Shown: one piece after another, positions 17,271-27,228 of the stretch
Position numbering within the stretch: the first letter of the stretch is position 1
Layout of the letters: every line of letters begins with the position of its first letter
DNA from: Candidatus Peregrinibacteria bacterium
Lineage (GTDB): Bacteria; Patescibacteriota; Gracilibacteria; CAIRYL01; GCA-016699755
Direction of reading: 5' to 3'
DNA: 64,000 nt
Assembly: GCA_016699755.1 (NCBI GenBank)
Contig: CP065009.1
Coordinates: 434,001-498,000, forward strand
The notes under the pieces: generated by a model
Seen by the model: the letters and a program-made list of their open reading frames with translations, nothing else
Told to the model about the DNA's origin: nothing
The model's database searches: none
Made by a program: the position numbers and the translations under genes

Positions 17271-17939
17271 TTAGGATTGTTGGCTTCTAAGAACCACGAT
17301 TTCCTGACCCAGTTTCATGATCTCCCGACGCTCGCTTTCAGTGAGAAATTCACCTTTGGATTGGCGAGCCATCAGCTCATCATAGCGTTGTTTTTTGCTT
17401 TCAAAATCAGAGAGATTTTTGGAATTGGGTGGAATAGGAGCACCTGTTGAGCTTTTTGCATCACTGAGCAGACTGCGGTTTTTGGCGATGTATTTCAGCT
17501 TCGCGACCACAGAAAGTTCATCTGGGATCAAAGATTTCTTGTCCTCGGGAATCTTTTCGAGTTCCGAGGTTAAAATTTCGCCGAGAGTTTCTTCGTACTG
17601 AGTGAGTTGATCTTTGGATTTGCCAGCCGATTCCAGTTCCTTGTCTTTTTGCGCAAGGAGTTCTTGATATTTTCCTTGTTCCTCAAGCTCTTTTTGCTTT
17701 TGTTTCTCTTCGGCTTTTTGGCGTTTTTCCAAGTCTTCTTTGTACTTGTTTTTTTCCTCGATTACTTCGCGGAAACGACTCATCGGGATCATTTGCTCCT
17801 GTGTTTTATCGTCAGCACCTGACGAGGGCTGTTTACCGTCTTGACCAGACGCTGAGGGAGTTTTATCGACTTTCCCATCCTTGTTGTCGGCAGGAGTTTT
17901 TACGCCATCCTGATCGGCGGGATTAGCTTGAGTTGTCAT
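17271..17939 (-). CDS. Capsid scaffolding protein (DUF4355-like)
   Basis: 222 residues: a disordered start rich in Asp, Lys and Gln (MTTQANPADQDGVKTPADNK), a long coiled coil from about residue 60 to 125 (FREVIEEKNKYKEDLEKRQK, KELEEQGKYQELLAQKDKEL), then IPEDKKSLIPDELSVVAKLKY and a C-terminal capsid-binding-type helix. This is the usual plan of phage scaffolds. It is the first gene after the promoter-leader element at 17984-18106, with TTAAT 11 bases before ATG. Confidence 0.75.
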   Translation of the reverse strand: MTTQANPADQDGVKTPADNKDGKVDKTPSASGQDGKQPSSGADDKTQEQMIPMSRFREVIEEKNKYKEDLEKRQKAEEKQKQKELEEQGKYQELLAQKDKELESAGKSKDQLTQYEETLGEILTSELEKIPEDKKSLIPDELSVVAKLKYIAKNRSLLSDAKSSTGAPIPPNSKNLSDFESKKQRYDELMARQSKGEFLTESERREIMKLGQEIVVLRSQQS

Positions 17940-17983
17940 AGGAATAAAAGATTAAAAATTAATGGTTATTTTGAGCGGAACAC

Positions 17984-18106
17984 AAAAAAAAGACCCGCTC
18001 CTTGTTCGCAATTTTTCGCGAACGAGTTGGTCTTTAAGACTCTGCACGACTACCAGCTATTGGTAGCCCTGTACTAAAATGGTATCAGAAAAAAAGAAGA
18101 AAGCAA
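17984..18106 (-). promoter_or_regulatory. Promoter-leader-terminator element A, upstream of the capsid module
   Basis: On the minus strand: TTGCTT (18106-18101), 16 bases, TACCAT (18084-18079), then a leader starting near GTACA (18074). The leader holds a CTACCA/TGGTAG hairpin (18066-18050), a box CAGAGTCTTAAAGACCA (18044-18028), a long hairpin with GCGAAC/GTTCGC and AGACC/GGTCT arms (18033-17991), and eight T residues (17991-17984). The scaffold ATG is about 45 bases further on. Element B at 33006-33115 has the same order and the same 17-base box. Either an attenuator controlling late genes or a small RNA of about 90 nt. Confidence 0.6.
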
Positions 18107-18113
18107 ATAGATT

Positions 18114-20351
18114 TTATAAACAATTGAAAATTTTATCTTTTTCATATTGAAGTAATTCATTGCTTGCCAAAGATACTTCAACCACTTTTTTAAGAATTTC
18201 ATCTTCTGATAAATCCTTATCAAGGCTACTAGCGATTTTATTTATTGCAGAAGTAGGTATTCCATATTCTGACAATATGGTTAGATTATCTCTCACAAAA
18301 TCATTTTCAATTTTAGCTGCATATACAGAATAATTTCCAGAAGTAACCCCTTTTTTTTCGCATGCATATTTTTGCAATTCATTCATTACACTAAGCCATT
18401 TTGGTATTTTATATTGAAACCAATGCCTTAGAATATTAAAAATCTCTTCTATGGATTGATTTAAAAGTTCATCATCTGTTTTATTTTGATTATTATGATT
18501 TTTACTATAATTAAAATTTTTTTGAACCAAACTAAGAATGCTACCATTCCTACCATATTCTGAAACTAAAAAAACCAACTGATCCAGACTCTTTACTTTC
18601 GGAGATTCACCTTTTTTCATTAAATTTTTCCAGCACAATTCTAATAAAAATTTAATTTGAATATAGGATGGTGCATAAGTCCAATTCAATAAATCGTAAA
18701 TTTTATAGTTTTCATTTCCTGCTTTTGTAGTAACAGAATAAACTTTATCCAAATCTATAATAATATCTAAAATTTGCTTTTGTCCTTTGATTAAAATTCC
18801 ATTTTTTTGAAAGAGAATGCGCTGATCTTCTGGAATTTTCATCAAATCTTTGTATTGTTCGGTTTCTTTAGTAGTAGGTTTTATATCCTCATCCTTTAAT
18901 CCATTTAGAACTTCATCTTTAATAGGAGATTGTTGATGAAAAGGTATATCGATAATCATTTCCTCCTTTTTTTTGGGAGGTGAATTAAAATTAAATACTC
19001 TTCCGACATAGTGAACCATCATTCTTCCCGATCTTCCTTTAATATTAGAATAATCAAAAAAATCAATTAGTGTCTTCTTCCCTTTAGTTTTATCAAAAAA
19101 TATCACATTTTTTGCACTTGTATTTACTCCTTCAATAATAGTTGATGTGCAAAATATATATTTAAGTTTTTTGTCATTAAAATAATCTATCATTGAAGAG
19201 TTTATATGTTTCGGTAATGCTCCATCATTAATACCTATTTCGAACTCTAGGCATTTTATTAAATTCCATTGAGGGCTAACATTTTGTTTGATCCATTCTA
19301 TCAACGGTAAAGAATCTTTTTTTTGAATATTTTTTGTCTCTAAAAAAGTACAAAAATTATTAGAAAGTTCTCGAACTCTTGATGGAGAAGAGCAATATAT
19401 AATGGTTTGTTCATCTATTAATTCAAAAAGTTTTTCAAATAAAACATTTTCTTTGTATCCTTTATATTTCCTTGGTTTATCAAATTTTTCCTTTTGTCCA
19501 GAATAAACATCTATGGTTTTGTTATCAATTAACGAATAATTAGTCTTATAAAAAACAGCATTATATTTTTCTTCAAAGCCACAGGAAATATTATCAATAT
19601 TTGGGCCCAAAAGATAAAATTTAGGAACTGGGTCTTGTTGCAATAATTTATAAAAAGAATTATTCAAAATATCCGATCTTTCATCGTCTCTTTCTGCACT
19701 TAATTTATAAAATTCATCAATAACAAAAAAATCTATTATAGGTAAATTTTTATATTCCATTACCCTTTCAGCAGTAAGCAAAAATAAATTTCCTTTCTCT
19801 TCTGAATATTCTTGTGAAGTTCTTACGATAATTTTGTATTTTTCCTTGTATTTTTTAAGCTTCTTTCTTGTTTCATCTAGCAAGGCAAGGGTTGGCTGAA
19901 TAACTACAATATTTTTAAATTTTTTACTTGCTACAATTTCTTCAATTAAAAGACTTTTTCCGAAACTCGTTGGAGCACTAACAATAAGATTTTTCCCACT
20001 ATCTAAAATACTTTTCAAATATTTTTGTTGTTCATGAAAATATTTATCTCCTAAATTTTCTGACAAATGACAACCTTTTCTAATTTCTCCAGCTAAGTTG
20101 TTAAACTGTAATTTTTCTTTTTCCTTTTCTAGATATGGGTAAAAACCTGCCGATTCTATCAAATCTGTCCAAATCTCATATGTTTCTTTCGGTAACTTTA
20201 CCCAATTATCTAAAATATAAATAATTATTTTTCTTCCTTTTTCTTCATCAATTCTTAGTAAAACTGAAGTAATTTTTGCAAAAGAAAAACTTTCATCTAT
20301 TGAAATAGAATCCTGTCTTTCTATTGCTGATATTACTTCTTCAATTTCCAT
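18114..20351 (-). CDS. hamB: Hachiman defence helicase HamB
   Basis: 745 residues, superfamily 2 helicase. Walker A is SAPTSFGKS at about 125-133, the DExH-type motif II is IDEFYKLS at about 211-218, and LLTAERVMEY and YCSSPSRVREL are further helicase motifs. TSTIIEGVNTSAKNVIFF and GRSGRMMVHYVGRVF look like motifs V and VI. It follows the HamA gene by three bases in one operon, the defining Hachiman pair, in which HamB is thought to sense and release the HamA nuclease. Very AT-rich compared with phage genes on both sides, so probably acquired separately. Lacks the phage TTAAC box before its start. Confidence 0.85.
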   Translation of the reverse strand: MEIEEVISAIERQDSISIDESFSFAKITSVLLRIDEEKGRKIIIYILDNWVKLPKETYEIWTDLIESAGFYPYLEKEKEKLQFNNLAGEIRKGCHLSENLGDKYFHEQQKYLKSILDSGKNLIVSAPTSFGKSLLIEEIVASKKFKNIVVIQPTLALLDETRKKLKKYKEKYKIIVRTSQEYSEEKGNLFLLTAERVMEYKNLPIIDFFVIDEFYKLSAERDDERSDILNNSFYKLLQQDPVPKFYLLGPNIDNISCGFEEKYNAVFYKTNYSLIDNKTIDVYSGQKEKFDKPRKYKGYKENVLFEKLFELIDEQTIIYCSSPSRVRELSNNFCTFLETKNIQKKDSLPLIEWIKQNVSPQWNLIKCLEFEIGINDGALPKHINSSMIDYFNDKKLKYIFCTSTIIEGVNTSAKNVIFFDKTKGKKTLIDFFDYSNIKGRSGRMMVHYVGRVFNFNSPPKKKEEMIIDIPFHQQSPIKDEVLNGLKDEDIKPTTKETEQYKDLMKIPEDQRILFQKNGILIKGQKQILDIIIDLDKVYSVTTKAGNENYKIYDLLNWTYAPSYIQIKFLLELCWKNLMKKGESPKVKSLDQLVFLVSEYGRNGSILSLVQKNFNYSKNHNNQNKTDDELLNQSIEEIFNILRHWFQYKIPKWLSVMNELQKYACEKKGVTSGNYSVYAAKIENDFVRDNLTILSEYGIPTSAINKIASSLDKDLSEDEILKKVVEVSLASNELLQYEKDKIFNCL

Positions 20352-20354
20352 AAT

Positions 20355-21398
20355 TTATGAGTTTTGTTGATGAAAAAGTTTTGTATGTAGTCTTTTTACA
20401 AGTTCTTTTTTCGACGGAACGGGAAAAAGCATTAAAATAACATTTAAATTTGTTGAAATTGGTTCTCCAGAGTTTTCATAGGATTTTTTTAATTCTTCAA
20501 TTTTTTTATCAAAAGATTCTTTCAAATTATTTATTTCTGTCTCATATTCTTTTTTAAATTCTTCGGTATTTTCATCTGTATTGTTTTCAAAAACTTTTGA
20601 AGTATATGTACATAAAAGTGGTATAGTTACTGATTTAAATAAGTCTTCCATTTTGCCTTTACCTGTTTGAATTTTGTCTAATTCAGAAAACCAAAAGTCT
20701 TTTTCTTTCAAAAATTGTTCGTATTCATTTTTTGTATTTTGATCTTCATAATTTTCTATTTTGTAAAAATTATCTGATTTTTTTCCAATCAAAATGAATT
20801 CACGCCTTAAAAAGTCATTTTTAAAATGTTCTTCAATATCTCCAATAAGTGCTTTTATCCCACTTTCACCATCTTTATAAAGTTTAGATTCCCCCAAATA
20901 CAAAGATTTATTTGAAGAATCTTTAATACAATTACCTATATGTATTGCATCAAATCCATGAACAGTAATGCCATCACTATCTTTCAAATGAATTTTAGAA
21001 ATAAGAGGAACTGTCTTTATAAAGTCTCTTAAAATAAGATGAAGAATTATTTCTCCAAACTCACCTCTTTTTAAATAGCTATCTGCAATTTCATCTTCAT
21101 ATTCAGAGTCTTCATCAACATATTTTTTCTTTGCTTCTTCAAAGATTTTTCTATCTGAATTGACGGTAATTTTATAGATGGATTTTGCAGCTTCGATTAA
21201 CTTTCTCCTATCATAATTTTTTAATATTCCTGTATGATAGCCAAAAGAAAAATCGACCAAGACATCTAGTAAATAGTCTACTAAATGATCATATCTATAT
21301 TTACCAATATCAAATCCAACACAATATGCCCTTAAATCAGCATTTGATATATGTTCTGATATTACATTTGTTGAATTGAATACTGATGATTGGTTCAT
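20355..21398 (-). CDS. hamA: Hachiman defence nuclease HamA (DUF1837)
   Basis: 347 residues. The conserved block GEFGEIILHLILRDF (from about residue 112), HGFDAIHIG (Asp150) and LYLGESKLYKD (Glu170, Lys172) forms a PD-(D/E)XK-type nuclease site with the DUF1837 signature GFDxxH...LGExK. A charged coiled-coil-like stretch follows near residues 275-310 (EEFKKEYETEINNLKESFDK). HamA is a DNA nuclease held inactive by HamB until phage infection. The start ATG at 21398 lies two bases after the hsdR stop. AT-rich like hamB. The pair may be co-transcribed with the type I system upstream. Confidence 0.85.
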   Translation of the reverse strand: MNQSSVFNSTNVISEHISNADLRAYCVGFDIGKYRYDHLVDYLLDVLVDFSFGYHTGILKNYDRRKLIEAAKSIYKITVNSDRKIFEEAKKKYVDEDSEYEDEIADSYLKRGEFGEIILHLILRDFIKTVPLISKIHLKDSDGITVHGFDAIHIGNCIKDSSNKSLYLGESKLYKDGESGIKALIGDIEEHFKNDFLRREFILIGKKSDNFYKIENYEDQNTKNEYEQFLKEKDFWFSELDKIQTGKGKMEDLFKSVTIPLLCTYTSKVFENNTDENTEEFKKEYETEINNLKESFDKKIEELKKSYENSGEPISTNLNVILMLFPVPSKKELVKRLHTKLFHQQNS

Positions 21399-21400
21399 AA

Positions 21401-24400
21401 TTAAATGTATTTCTTAAAATTCTCCGCCTGTTCAAAAATTTCTTTAAAAATCTCGTCTTTTGGCACTGGCGGATAACCGTGTTTATCAAGAGTTAAAATT
21501 AAATCTACTTTTAATTCAGCTTTTATATCAGCTTTTTGAGACCAATCAGTATATCTTGCTTTATCATCTACGATTGCTTTGATAGCCTGAGAAAGTGCAA
21601 TAAGTTTTTCCTCGGGGTAATCAAACTTATACTTTTCTGCAACTGCTTTTAAAATGTCATAGAAAGCTTTCTCTTCGAAATCTATTCCTAGTTTTTCAAA
21701 AGAATTTCTCTCTGTTTGTAGCTCTTTGAACAAGTTTGCAAATTGCTCGGCAACATCATCCAAAACATGACTTTGAAAAACATCGAAGTCTTTTCTCTCG
21801 TTGTAAACTTCGATCAATTTCTTGAGTTTTTTTGAGAAATCAACCCCCTTGATCCTGTTAGTCTTTTTAAATTCATCAATGGCTTTTGCTAGTAGTTTTT
21901 GTAAAAGCTTGATTTTAGTATTCGGTAATTTGATTTTTTCTATTTTTGCCAAATATTCATCACTAAAAATATCCGCATTATTTTCGGGCTGATTTTTATC
22001 CAATTTGAATATCTCTTCTATGCCTTCGCTGATTAAAGCCTCTTGAATCATTTGTTTTACCTTATCATTCATTTGTGCCGTATCAGGTGCATCACCTTTT
22101 GTGAGCTTGTGAATGATCGATCTGATTGCGAAATAAAAATGAATATAATCTCTTTCGGAACTGCTTATATTCTCGCTTGAGCAACATAAATCATAGGCTG
22201 ATCGTAGCTTTTTCACCATTGCCATAAACCTCTTTTCAATCTCTTCTGTGAGCTGGGCAAATTCAGCCGCCTTATTTAAACAATTGAGCTTTTCTAGTGG
22301 TGTACCATTGAAATATTGCTTTGAATCAAATTTGTGAAATAGCTTTGAAAGCAGATCAAGCTGATCTTTTACGATTCCGACTGCTTTATCTGCATCAGCA
22401 AAATCATCACCGTGGACTTTGCTATATTTTGCAAGAGCAATATTCATATTGCTTTTGATCCCGATGTAATCAACAACAAGTCCAACCTCTTTGCCTTCAT
22501 ATACACGATTTACTCTTGAAATTGTTTGAATCAAGGAGTGCTGTTGAACTGGCTTATCAATATAAATTGCTTCCAAAAATGGGACATCAAAACCAGTAAG
22601 CCACATATCAACAACGATAGCGATTTTGAAGTTAGATTTAGCGTTTTTAAACTGTCTATCAAGTTCCTTTCGATCATCTTTTGTGCCAAGCATATCGTAC
22701 AGAGCCTTCTCATCATCTTTATGTCTCGTCATCACCATTTTAATTTTTTCAATGGGTTTTATTTCTCGTTTTTCCTCTGCGGTTAGATTCGCACCTTCTT
22801 CACAAGCTTTTATTTCAGCCCATTCTGGTCGAAGAGCAATTACTTCTTTATAAAAGTTGTAGGCAATGCCTCTACTGGAAGAGACAAACATTACTTTTCC
22901 TTTTACGCTTGCACCTTCTTCAATTCTTTTTTCGTAATGTTCGACAAAATCTTCCGCTAATAATTTGAGTCTTTTTGGATCTCCCAAAATAACTTCCATT
23001 TGCGTAACGGCTTTTTTACTCTCTTCAATTTGGTAATCATTTGTACCTTCTTCGCCACATTTTTTGTAATACTCTTCAATCTCTTTTAATTTCTGATCAT
23101 TGAGAAGAACTTTCGCCGCCCTGCCTTCATAAACGATTCTTACAGTAATTTCATCTTCAACCGACTCTTTCATCGTGTAAGCATCGGCCACTTCTCCAAA
23201 AACAGCCAAAGTTCCGTCAATAGGCGTGCCAGTAACCCCCACATAAGTGGCATTTGGCAACGAATCGTGCAGATATTTAGCAAAACCAAATTTTACATGA
23301 ATGCCCTTATCTGTAATTTTTAGCTTTTGATCAAGATTAATTTGTGATCGGTGAGCCTCATCAGAAATACAGATCACATTTGTACGATCCGTTAAAAGTT
23401 CGGTGCTTTCAGTAAATTTATGAATAGTAGTCAAATACACGCCTCCGCTTTTGATTCCTTGCAATTTGTTTTTTAAATCCTCACGACTCTCCACGCTCAC
23501 AACATTTTGATCGCCGATAAAACCTTTTGCATTGGTAAATTGACTAGAAAGCTGATCATCTAGATCAGTTCTGTCTGTGATTAAAACAATTGTTGGGCTT
23601 GATAAGTCTTTACTTTTCATGAGCAAACGAGACAGATAGAGCATTGTGAAGCTCTTTCCCGATCCAGTCGCTCCAAAATAAGTTCCTCCTTTTCCGCTTC
23701 CTTCTGGTCGCATATTGATTTTAATATTCTCAAAAAGCTTATTTGCCGCGTAATATTGCGGATAACGACAAACAATCTTTACATCATCTTTGGCGGTGTC
23801 AGGGAAATAAACGAAATTATGAATCACATCAACTAATCTTTTTTTATCAAAAAGCCCTTTCATCATCGTAAAAAGCGAGTCAATCCCATCCGCTGGTTCA
23901 TCGGTATTATTGATTTTTCTCCAAGCGTAAAAGAAATCATAAGGTGCAAAGAGTGACCCCATTTTGTTATTGATTCCATCACTAATCACACAAAAAGCAT
24001 TGTATTTGAAAAGCTCAGGAATATCTCTGCGGTATCGGACAGTTAACTGGGTATAAGCATCTTTTATCGTGGTGTTTTCTTTGATAGCACTTTTAAATTC
24101 AAGCACTGCCAAAGGAAGTCCGTTGATATACAAAATTCCATCGGGAATGCGTTTTTCGTATCCAAGTATTTCGAGTTGATTAACGATTTTAAAGATATTG
24201 TTTTCAGCTTCTCCATAATCAAGAAGCTCAATAAAAATATCTTTTTGTGTTCGATCTTCTCGCTTCAACACAAAACCATCAGCAATAAGTTTCATAATCG
24301 CTTTATTACTTCCGTAAAGGTCAGAACTGGGGAAAAATTCCAATTTACGAATAATCGAATCTATTTCACCACTCGTAATATTTTCTGCGGAATAGCGATT

Positions 24401-24541
24401 CAAAAGAAATTGCTTGAGATCATCGCGAAGCAAGACATCACTTATTTCTTTGTGAATAGTTTCTCCATGGCAATGTGGTATTTCAACTTCTTGAAATAGT
24501 TCAATTACCGCGCGCTCAAGTGTTTCTTCGGTAAATTTCAT
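21401..24541 (-). CDS. hsdR: Type I restriction endonuclease subunit R
   Basis: 1046 residues, normal length. The N-terminal nuclease domain has YINGLPLAVLEFKSAIKE (D...ExK type). The motor domain has FGATGSGKSFTMLYLSRLL (Walker A) and ICISDEAHRSQ (DEAH box), followed by VGVTGTPIDG and VDMWLTGFDVPFLEAIYIDK and QTISRVNRVYEGK (helicase motifs V and VI). The C-terminal helical part (from about 800) would bind HsdM/HsdS. Translocates and cuts unmodified DNA with ATP, and needs S-adenosylmethionine only through the methyltransferase core. Four bases after hsdS. Confidence 0.95.
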   Translation of the reverse strand: MKFTEETLERAVIELFQEVEIPHCHGETIHKEISDVLLRDDLKQFLLNRYSAENITSGEIDSIIRKLEFFPSSDLYGSNKAIMKLIADGFVLKREDRTQKDIFIELLDYGEAENNIFKIVNQLEILGYEKRIPDGILYINGLPLAVLEFKSAIKENTTIKDAYTQLTVRYRRDIPELFKYNAFCVISDGINNKMGSLFAPYDFFYAWRKINNTDEPADGIDSLFTMMKGLFDKKRLVDVIHNFVYFPDTAKDDVKIVCRYPQYYAANKLFENIKINMRPEGSGKGGTYFGATGSGKSFTMLYLSRLLMKSKDLSSPTIVLITDRTDLDDQLSSQFTNAKGFIGDQNVVSVESREDLKNKLQGIKSGGVYLTTIHKFTESTELLTDRTNVICISDEAHRSQINLDQKLKITDKGIHVKFGFAKYLHDSLPNATYVGVTGTPIDGTLAVFGEVADAYTMKESVEDEITVRIVYEGRAAKVLLNDQKLKEIEEYYKKCGEEGTNDYQIEESKKAVTQMEVILGDPKRLKLLAEDFVEHYEKRIEEGASVKGKVMFVSSSRGIAYNFYKEVIALRPEWAEIKACEEGANLTAEEKREIKPIEKIKMVMTRHKDDEKALYDMLGTKDDRKELDRQFKNAKSNFKIAIVVDMWLTGFDVPFLEAIYIDKPVQQHSLIQTISRVNRVYEGKEVGLVVDYIGIKSNMNIALAKYSKVHGDDFADADKAVGIVKDQLDLLSKLFHKFDSKQYFNGTPLEKLNCLNKAAEFAQLTEEIEKRFMAMVKKLRSAYDLCCSSENISSSERDYIHFYFAIRSIIHKLTKGDAPDTAQMNDKVKQMIQEALISEGIEEIFKLDKNQPENNADIFSDEYLAKIEKIKLPNTKIKLLQKLLAKAIDEFKKTNRIKGVDFSKKLKKLIEVYNERKDFDVFQSHVLDDVAEQFANLFKELQTERNSFEKLGIDFEEKAFYDILKAVAEKYKFDYPEEKLIALSQAIKAIVDDKARYTDWSQKADIKAELKVDLILTLDKHGYPPVPKDEIFKEIFEQAENFKKYI

Positions 24542-24544
24542 AGG

Positions 24545-25669
24545 TTAAATTTTAGATAAATTATCGGTAACCCCTTTTATTAAAATCGGACAGAGGGGTG
24601 TAATCATTTTTTTTAAATCTTCATTTATGCGCTTTCTGGATTCCAGCGCATGATGAATGGCAACAATTGATTTTTGCACCTCAATATCTGGAATCGGTAA
24701 TTTTACAGAGCACATATCTGTCCAATCGAAAGTATCTCTGGTACTACTCCAAGCATTGAATGCTGCATATCGGTCAAATTCAGCCCTTTTTAAAAAAAGT
24801 AGTAAAAATTCAGGCAAAATTATTTTTGCATCTATCACTTTAAAGGCCACATAGGATGCAGATACTACAACGGGGTAATTAAAGTTAGATAATGCGACAG
24901 CAAGTGGCTTGAAAGGATTCATTCTGGGAATATAGGCAAATTCATTTTTCTTTACTATTAAATGATTTGATAAATTTTCCTTATTTACTTTCCCACTTGG
25001 CAAACGAAATTCTTTTCTTTCACTTACTCCTACAACTTCATTAATAGAATCATCACTATTTTTTTGAATGATTTTCTCAATATACTCTCCAAGAACTTTT
25101 GGCTTTTCAGTTTTGATTAAATTTTCAATGTAGGTATCGCAAATAAACTGCAAATCACTCAAGCTTTTTTCAAAACCGCTTTGGTTTTTCAAAAGTCCTT
25201 TATAAGCTGCGATAACGCTTTTTTGTACTTCAATATCATCAGGGATTGGTATTTCAATTTCGCAAAATCTTTCCCATTCAAGCCCACCTCTAACACTACT
25301 ATCGCTAACATACCAAGTAAGACGATCGAATTCAGGTTTTTGGAAAATAGTCATTAAAAACTCAGGTAATAATTTTTTTGAATCTTTAACTTCAAATGTA
25401 ATATATGCAGGAGATACAAGTGCAGGTTCGTTTTTTTCAAATAATGAAATAGGGAGTCTTTCATCTCGTCCAACATGCATAATATTACAAGCAAATCTAC
25501 CTTTGCGAACAATTTTATACTTTGACAAGTCCAAACTTGTCATATTTGCAACCGTAGGCATAAAATTTTTGGTCATGTTAACACCCAGCAAAGTAGACAC
25601 AGTTAAATCCGTATTTCGTTCATTTACAATCTGAATATAATCGCCGATTTTTTTATAATTCGATTTCAT
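24545..25669 (-). CDS. hsdS: Type I restriction-modification specificity subunit S
   Basis: 374 residues. Two target-recognition domains are visible, each with the conserved close PEFLMTIFQKPEFDRL...EWERFCEIEIPIPDDIEVQKSV-like pattern (first near 105-155, second near 285-335), separated and ended by helical conserved regions (VIAAYKGLLKNQSGFEKSL and VAIHHALESRKRINEDL). The two halves read different half-sites of a bipartite target. The ATG at 25669 overlaps the end of hsdM by 17 bases; a TTG six bases upstream is less likely. Confidence 0.9.
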   Translation of the reverse strand: MKSNYKKIGDYIQIVNERNTDLTVSTLLGVNMTKNFMPTVANMTSLDLSKYKIVRKGRFACNIMHVGRDERLPISLFEKNEPALVSPAYITFEVKDSKKLLPEFLMTIFQKPEFDRLTWYVSDSSVRGGLEWERFCEIEIPIPDDIEVQKSVIAAYKGLLKNQSGFEKSLSDLQFICDTYIENLIKTEKPKVLGEYIEKIIQKNSDDSINEVVGVSERKEFRLPSGKVNKENLSNHLIVKKNEFAYIPRMNPFKPLAVALSNFNYPVVVSASYVAFKVIDAKIILPEFLLLFLKRAEFDRYAAFNAWSSTRDTFDWTDMCSVKLPIPDIEVQKSIVAIHHALESRKRINEDLKKMITPLCPILIKGVTDNLSKI

Positions 25670-27224
25670 AACCAAGATTTTTAAATGCTTGTAGTAATTC
25701 TTTCTGCGAACTCACTTCATCCGCAAGAATAGTATTAAAGTTTTTTTGTATCCGCTTCATTTCCTTATCATAGTCAATATTACTGTCACGATCTACAAAC
25801 TCAATATACTTACTCGGAATAAGTGAGAAGTTGTTTTTTTCTACTTCATCGATATGAGCGCTATAACAAAACTCAGGAATGTTTTTGTATGTTTCTCTGA
25901 ATCCTTCTCGTTGCCAGTTGTGGTAGTTATTTACAACGCTAGAAATGTCTTCATTTGTGAGTTGAATATATTTCTTTTCATATTCCGAACCATGTCGTCT
26001 TAAATCCATAAACAAGATTTCATCTTTGCGGTCGCGATATTTTATCATTTTACCATTTTGCTCAACAGTTCGAGCCTTTTTATTTTTGTTTAAAATCCAA
26101 AGAGTAACACTGATGTCTGTGCTATAAAACATATCCCTCGGCAAAACAACAATCGCTTCAACCAAGTTATTTTTAATAAATTGTTTTCTGATTGATAAAG
26201 TGTCTGGATCGCCCAAAGCCCCATTTGCAAGTAAAAAGCCAGCCACACCATTATCGGAAAGTTTTGAAGCCATGTGTAAAATCCAACCATAATTTGCATT
26301 GCTAGCTGGCGGAGTAGCGTATCCTGCCCAGCGTGCGTCACTCTCCAGCTCATTAGTCGCTCTCCAGTCTTTTTGGTTAAAAGGTGGGTTTGCCATAATA
26401 AAATCCGCCTTGAGATCTTTATGTTGATCTTTGGAAAAAGTGTCAGCAGCCGTCTCTCCTAAATTTGCAGAAATCCCACGAATAGCGAGATTCATCTTTG
26501 CCAGTTTATAGGTAGCTGTTAGATTTTCTTGCCCGTAAACAGATATTTCTTTTTTATTACCATGATGACTCTCGATAAACTTCATTGATTGCACAAACAT
26601 ACCACCTGAGCCACAACAGGGATCATAAATTATTCCTTTGTATGGCTCTATCATCTCTGCAATAAGATTGACGATATTTTTTGGAGTATAAAATTCTCCC
26701 TTACCTTTACCTTCAGCAATCGCAAACTTACTTAAAAAGTATTCATAGATTCTTCCTATAATGTCATGCTCCTTATCCTTAAGAGTATCTATTTGATGAA
26801 TAGTAGAAAGCAAAGAAGCAAGTTTTGGAACATCTAAATTAAGTCTTGAATAATAGTTGTCAGGGAGTGCTCCTTTGAGAGCAGGATTATTCTTCTCGAC
26901 AGTAAACAAGGCTGTGTCGATTTTTAGTGCAATGTCATTTTGTCGTGCATTTTCTACCAAGTAACTCCATCGGGAAATTTCAGGAAGATAAAACACATTT
27001 TTCATGGTATAAAACTCTACCATTTCCAAGTATTTATCTTTTCCTTCCGCAATAAGCTCTTGTCTTCTTTCTTCAAATTTATCACTCGCGAATTTCAAAA
27101 ATATAAGCCCCAGTACCACATGCTTGTACTCAGATGGTTCAACAGTGCCACGGAGTTTATTGGCACTGTCCCATAGGGTTTCTTCAATGCCTTTTTCCTT
27201 TTTCGGTTTAGTAGTATTTGCCAT
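25653..27224 (-). CDS. hsdM: Type I DNA adenine methyltransferase subunit M
   Basis: 523 residues, with an N-terminal HsdM_N helical region (WDSANKLRGTVEPSEYKHVVLGLIF split over residues 17-42), FYTPKNIVNLIAEMIEP, the SAM-binding DPCCGSGGMF at about 199 and the catalytic motif NPPFNQKDW at about 280. Methylates adenine in the bipartite target and forms M2S with HsdS. It is the first large gene of the cargo operon, five bases after the controller gene. Needs S-adenosylmethionine, which the prophage MetK could supply. Confidence 0.95.
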   Translation of the reverse strand: MANTTKPKKEKGIEETLWDSANKLRGTVEPSEYKHVVLGLIFLKFASDKFEERRQELIAEGKDKYLEMVEFYTMKNVFYLPEISRWSYLVENARQNDIALKIDTALFTVEKNNPALKGALPDNYYSRLNLDVPKLASLLSTIHQIDTLKDKEHDIIGRIYEYFLSKFAIAEGKGKGEFYTPKNIVNLIAEMIEPYKGIIYDPCCGSGGMFVQSMKFIESHHGNKKEISVYGQENLTATYKLAKMNLAIRGISANLGETAADTFSKDQHKDLKADFIMANPPFNQKDWRATNELESDARWAGYATPPASNANYGWILHMASKLSDNGVAGFLLANGALGDPDTLSIRKQFIKNNLVEAIVVLPRDMFYSTDISVTLWILNKNKKARTVEQNGKMIKYRDRKDEILFMDLRRHGSEYEKKYIQLTNEDISSVVNNYHNWQREGFRETYKNIPEFCYSAHIDEVEKNNFSLIPSKYIEFVDRDSNIDYDKEMKRIQKNFNTILADEVSSQKELLQAFKNLGYEIEL

Positions 27225-27228
27225 AGTA

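Noticed and set aside
18029..18044. GTCTTTAAGAC inverted repeat, present twice (18 kb and 33 kb), as a CRISPR repeat
   Set aside because: Only two copies 15 kb apart with no spacers and no cas genes; fits a regulatory leader better.
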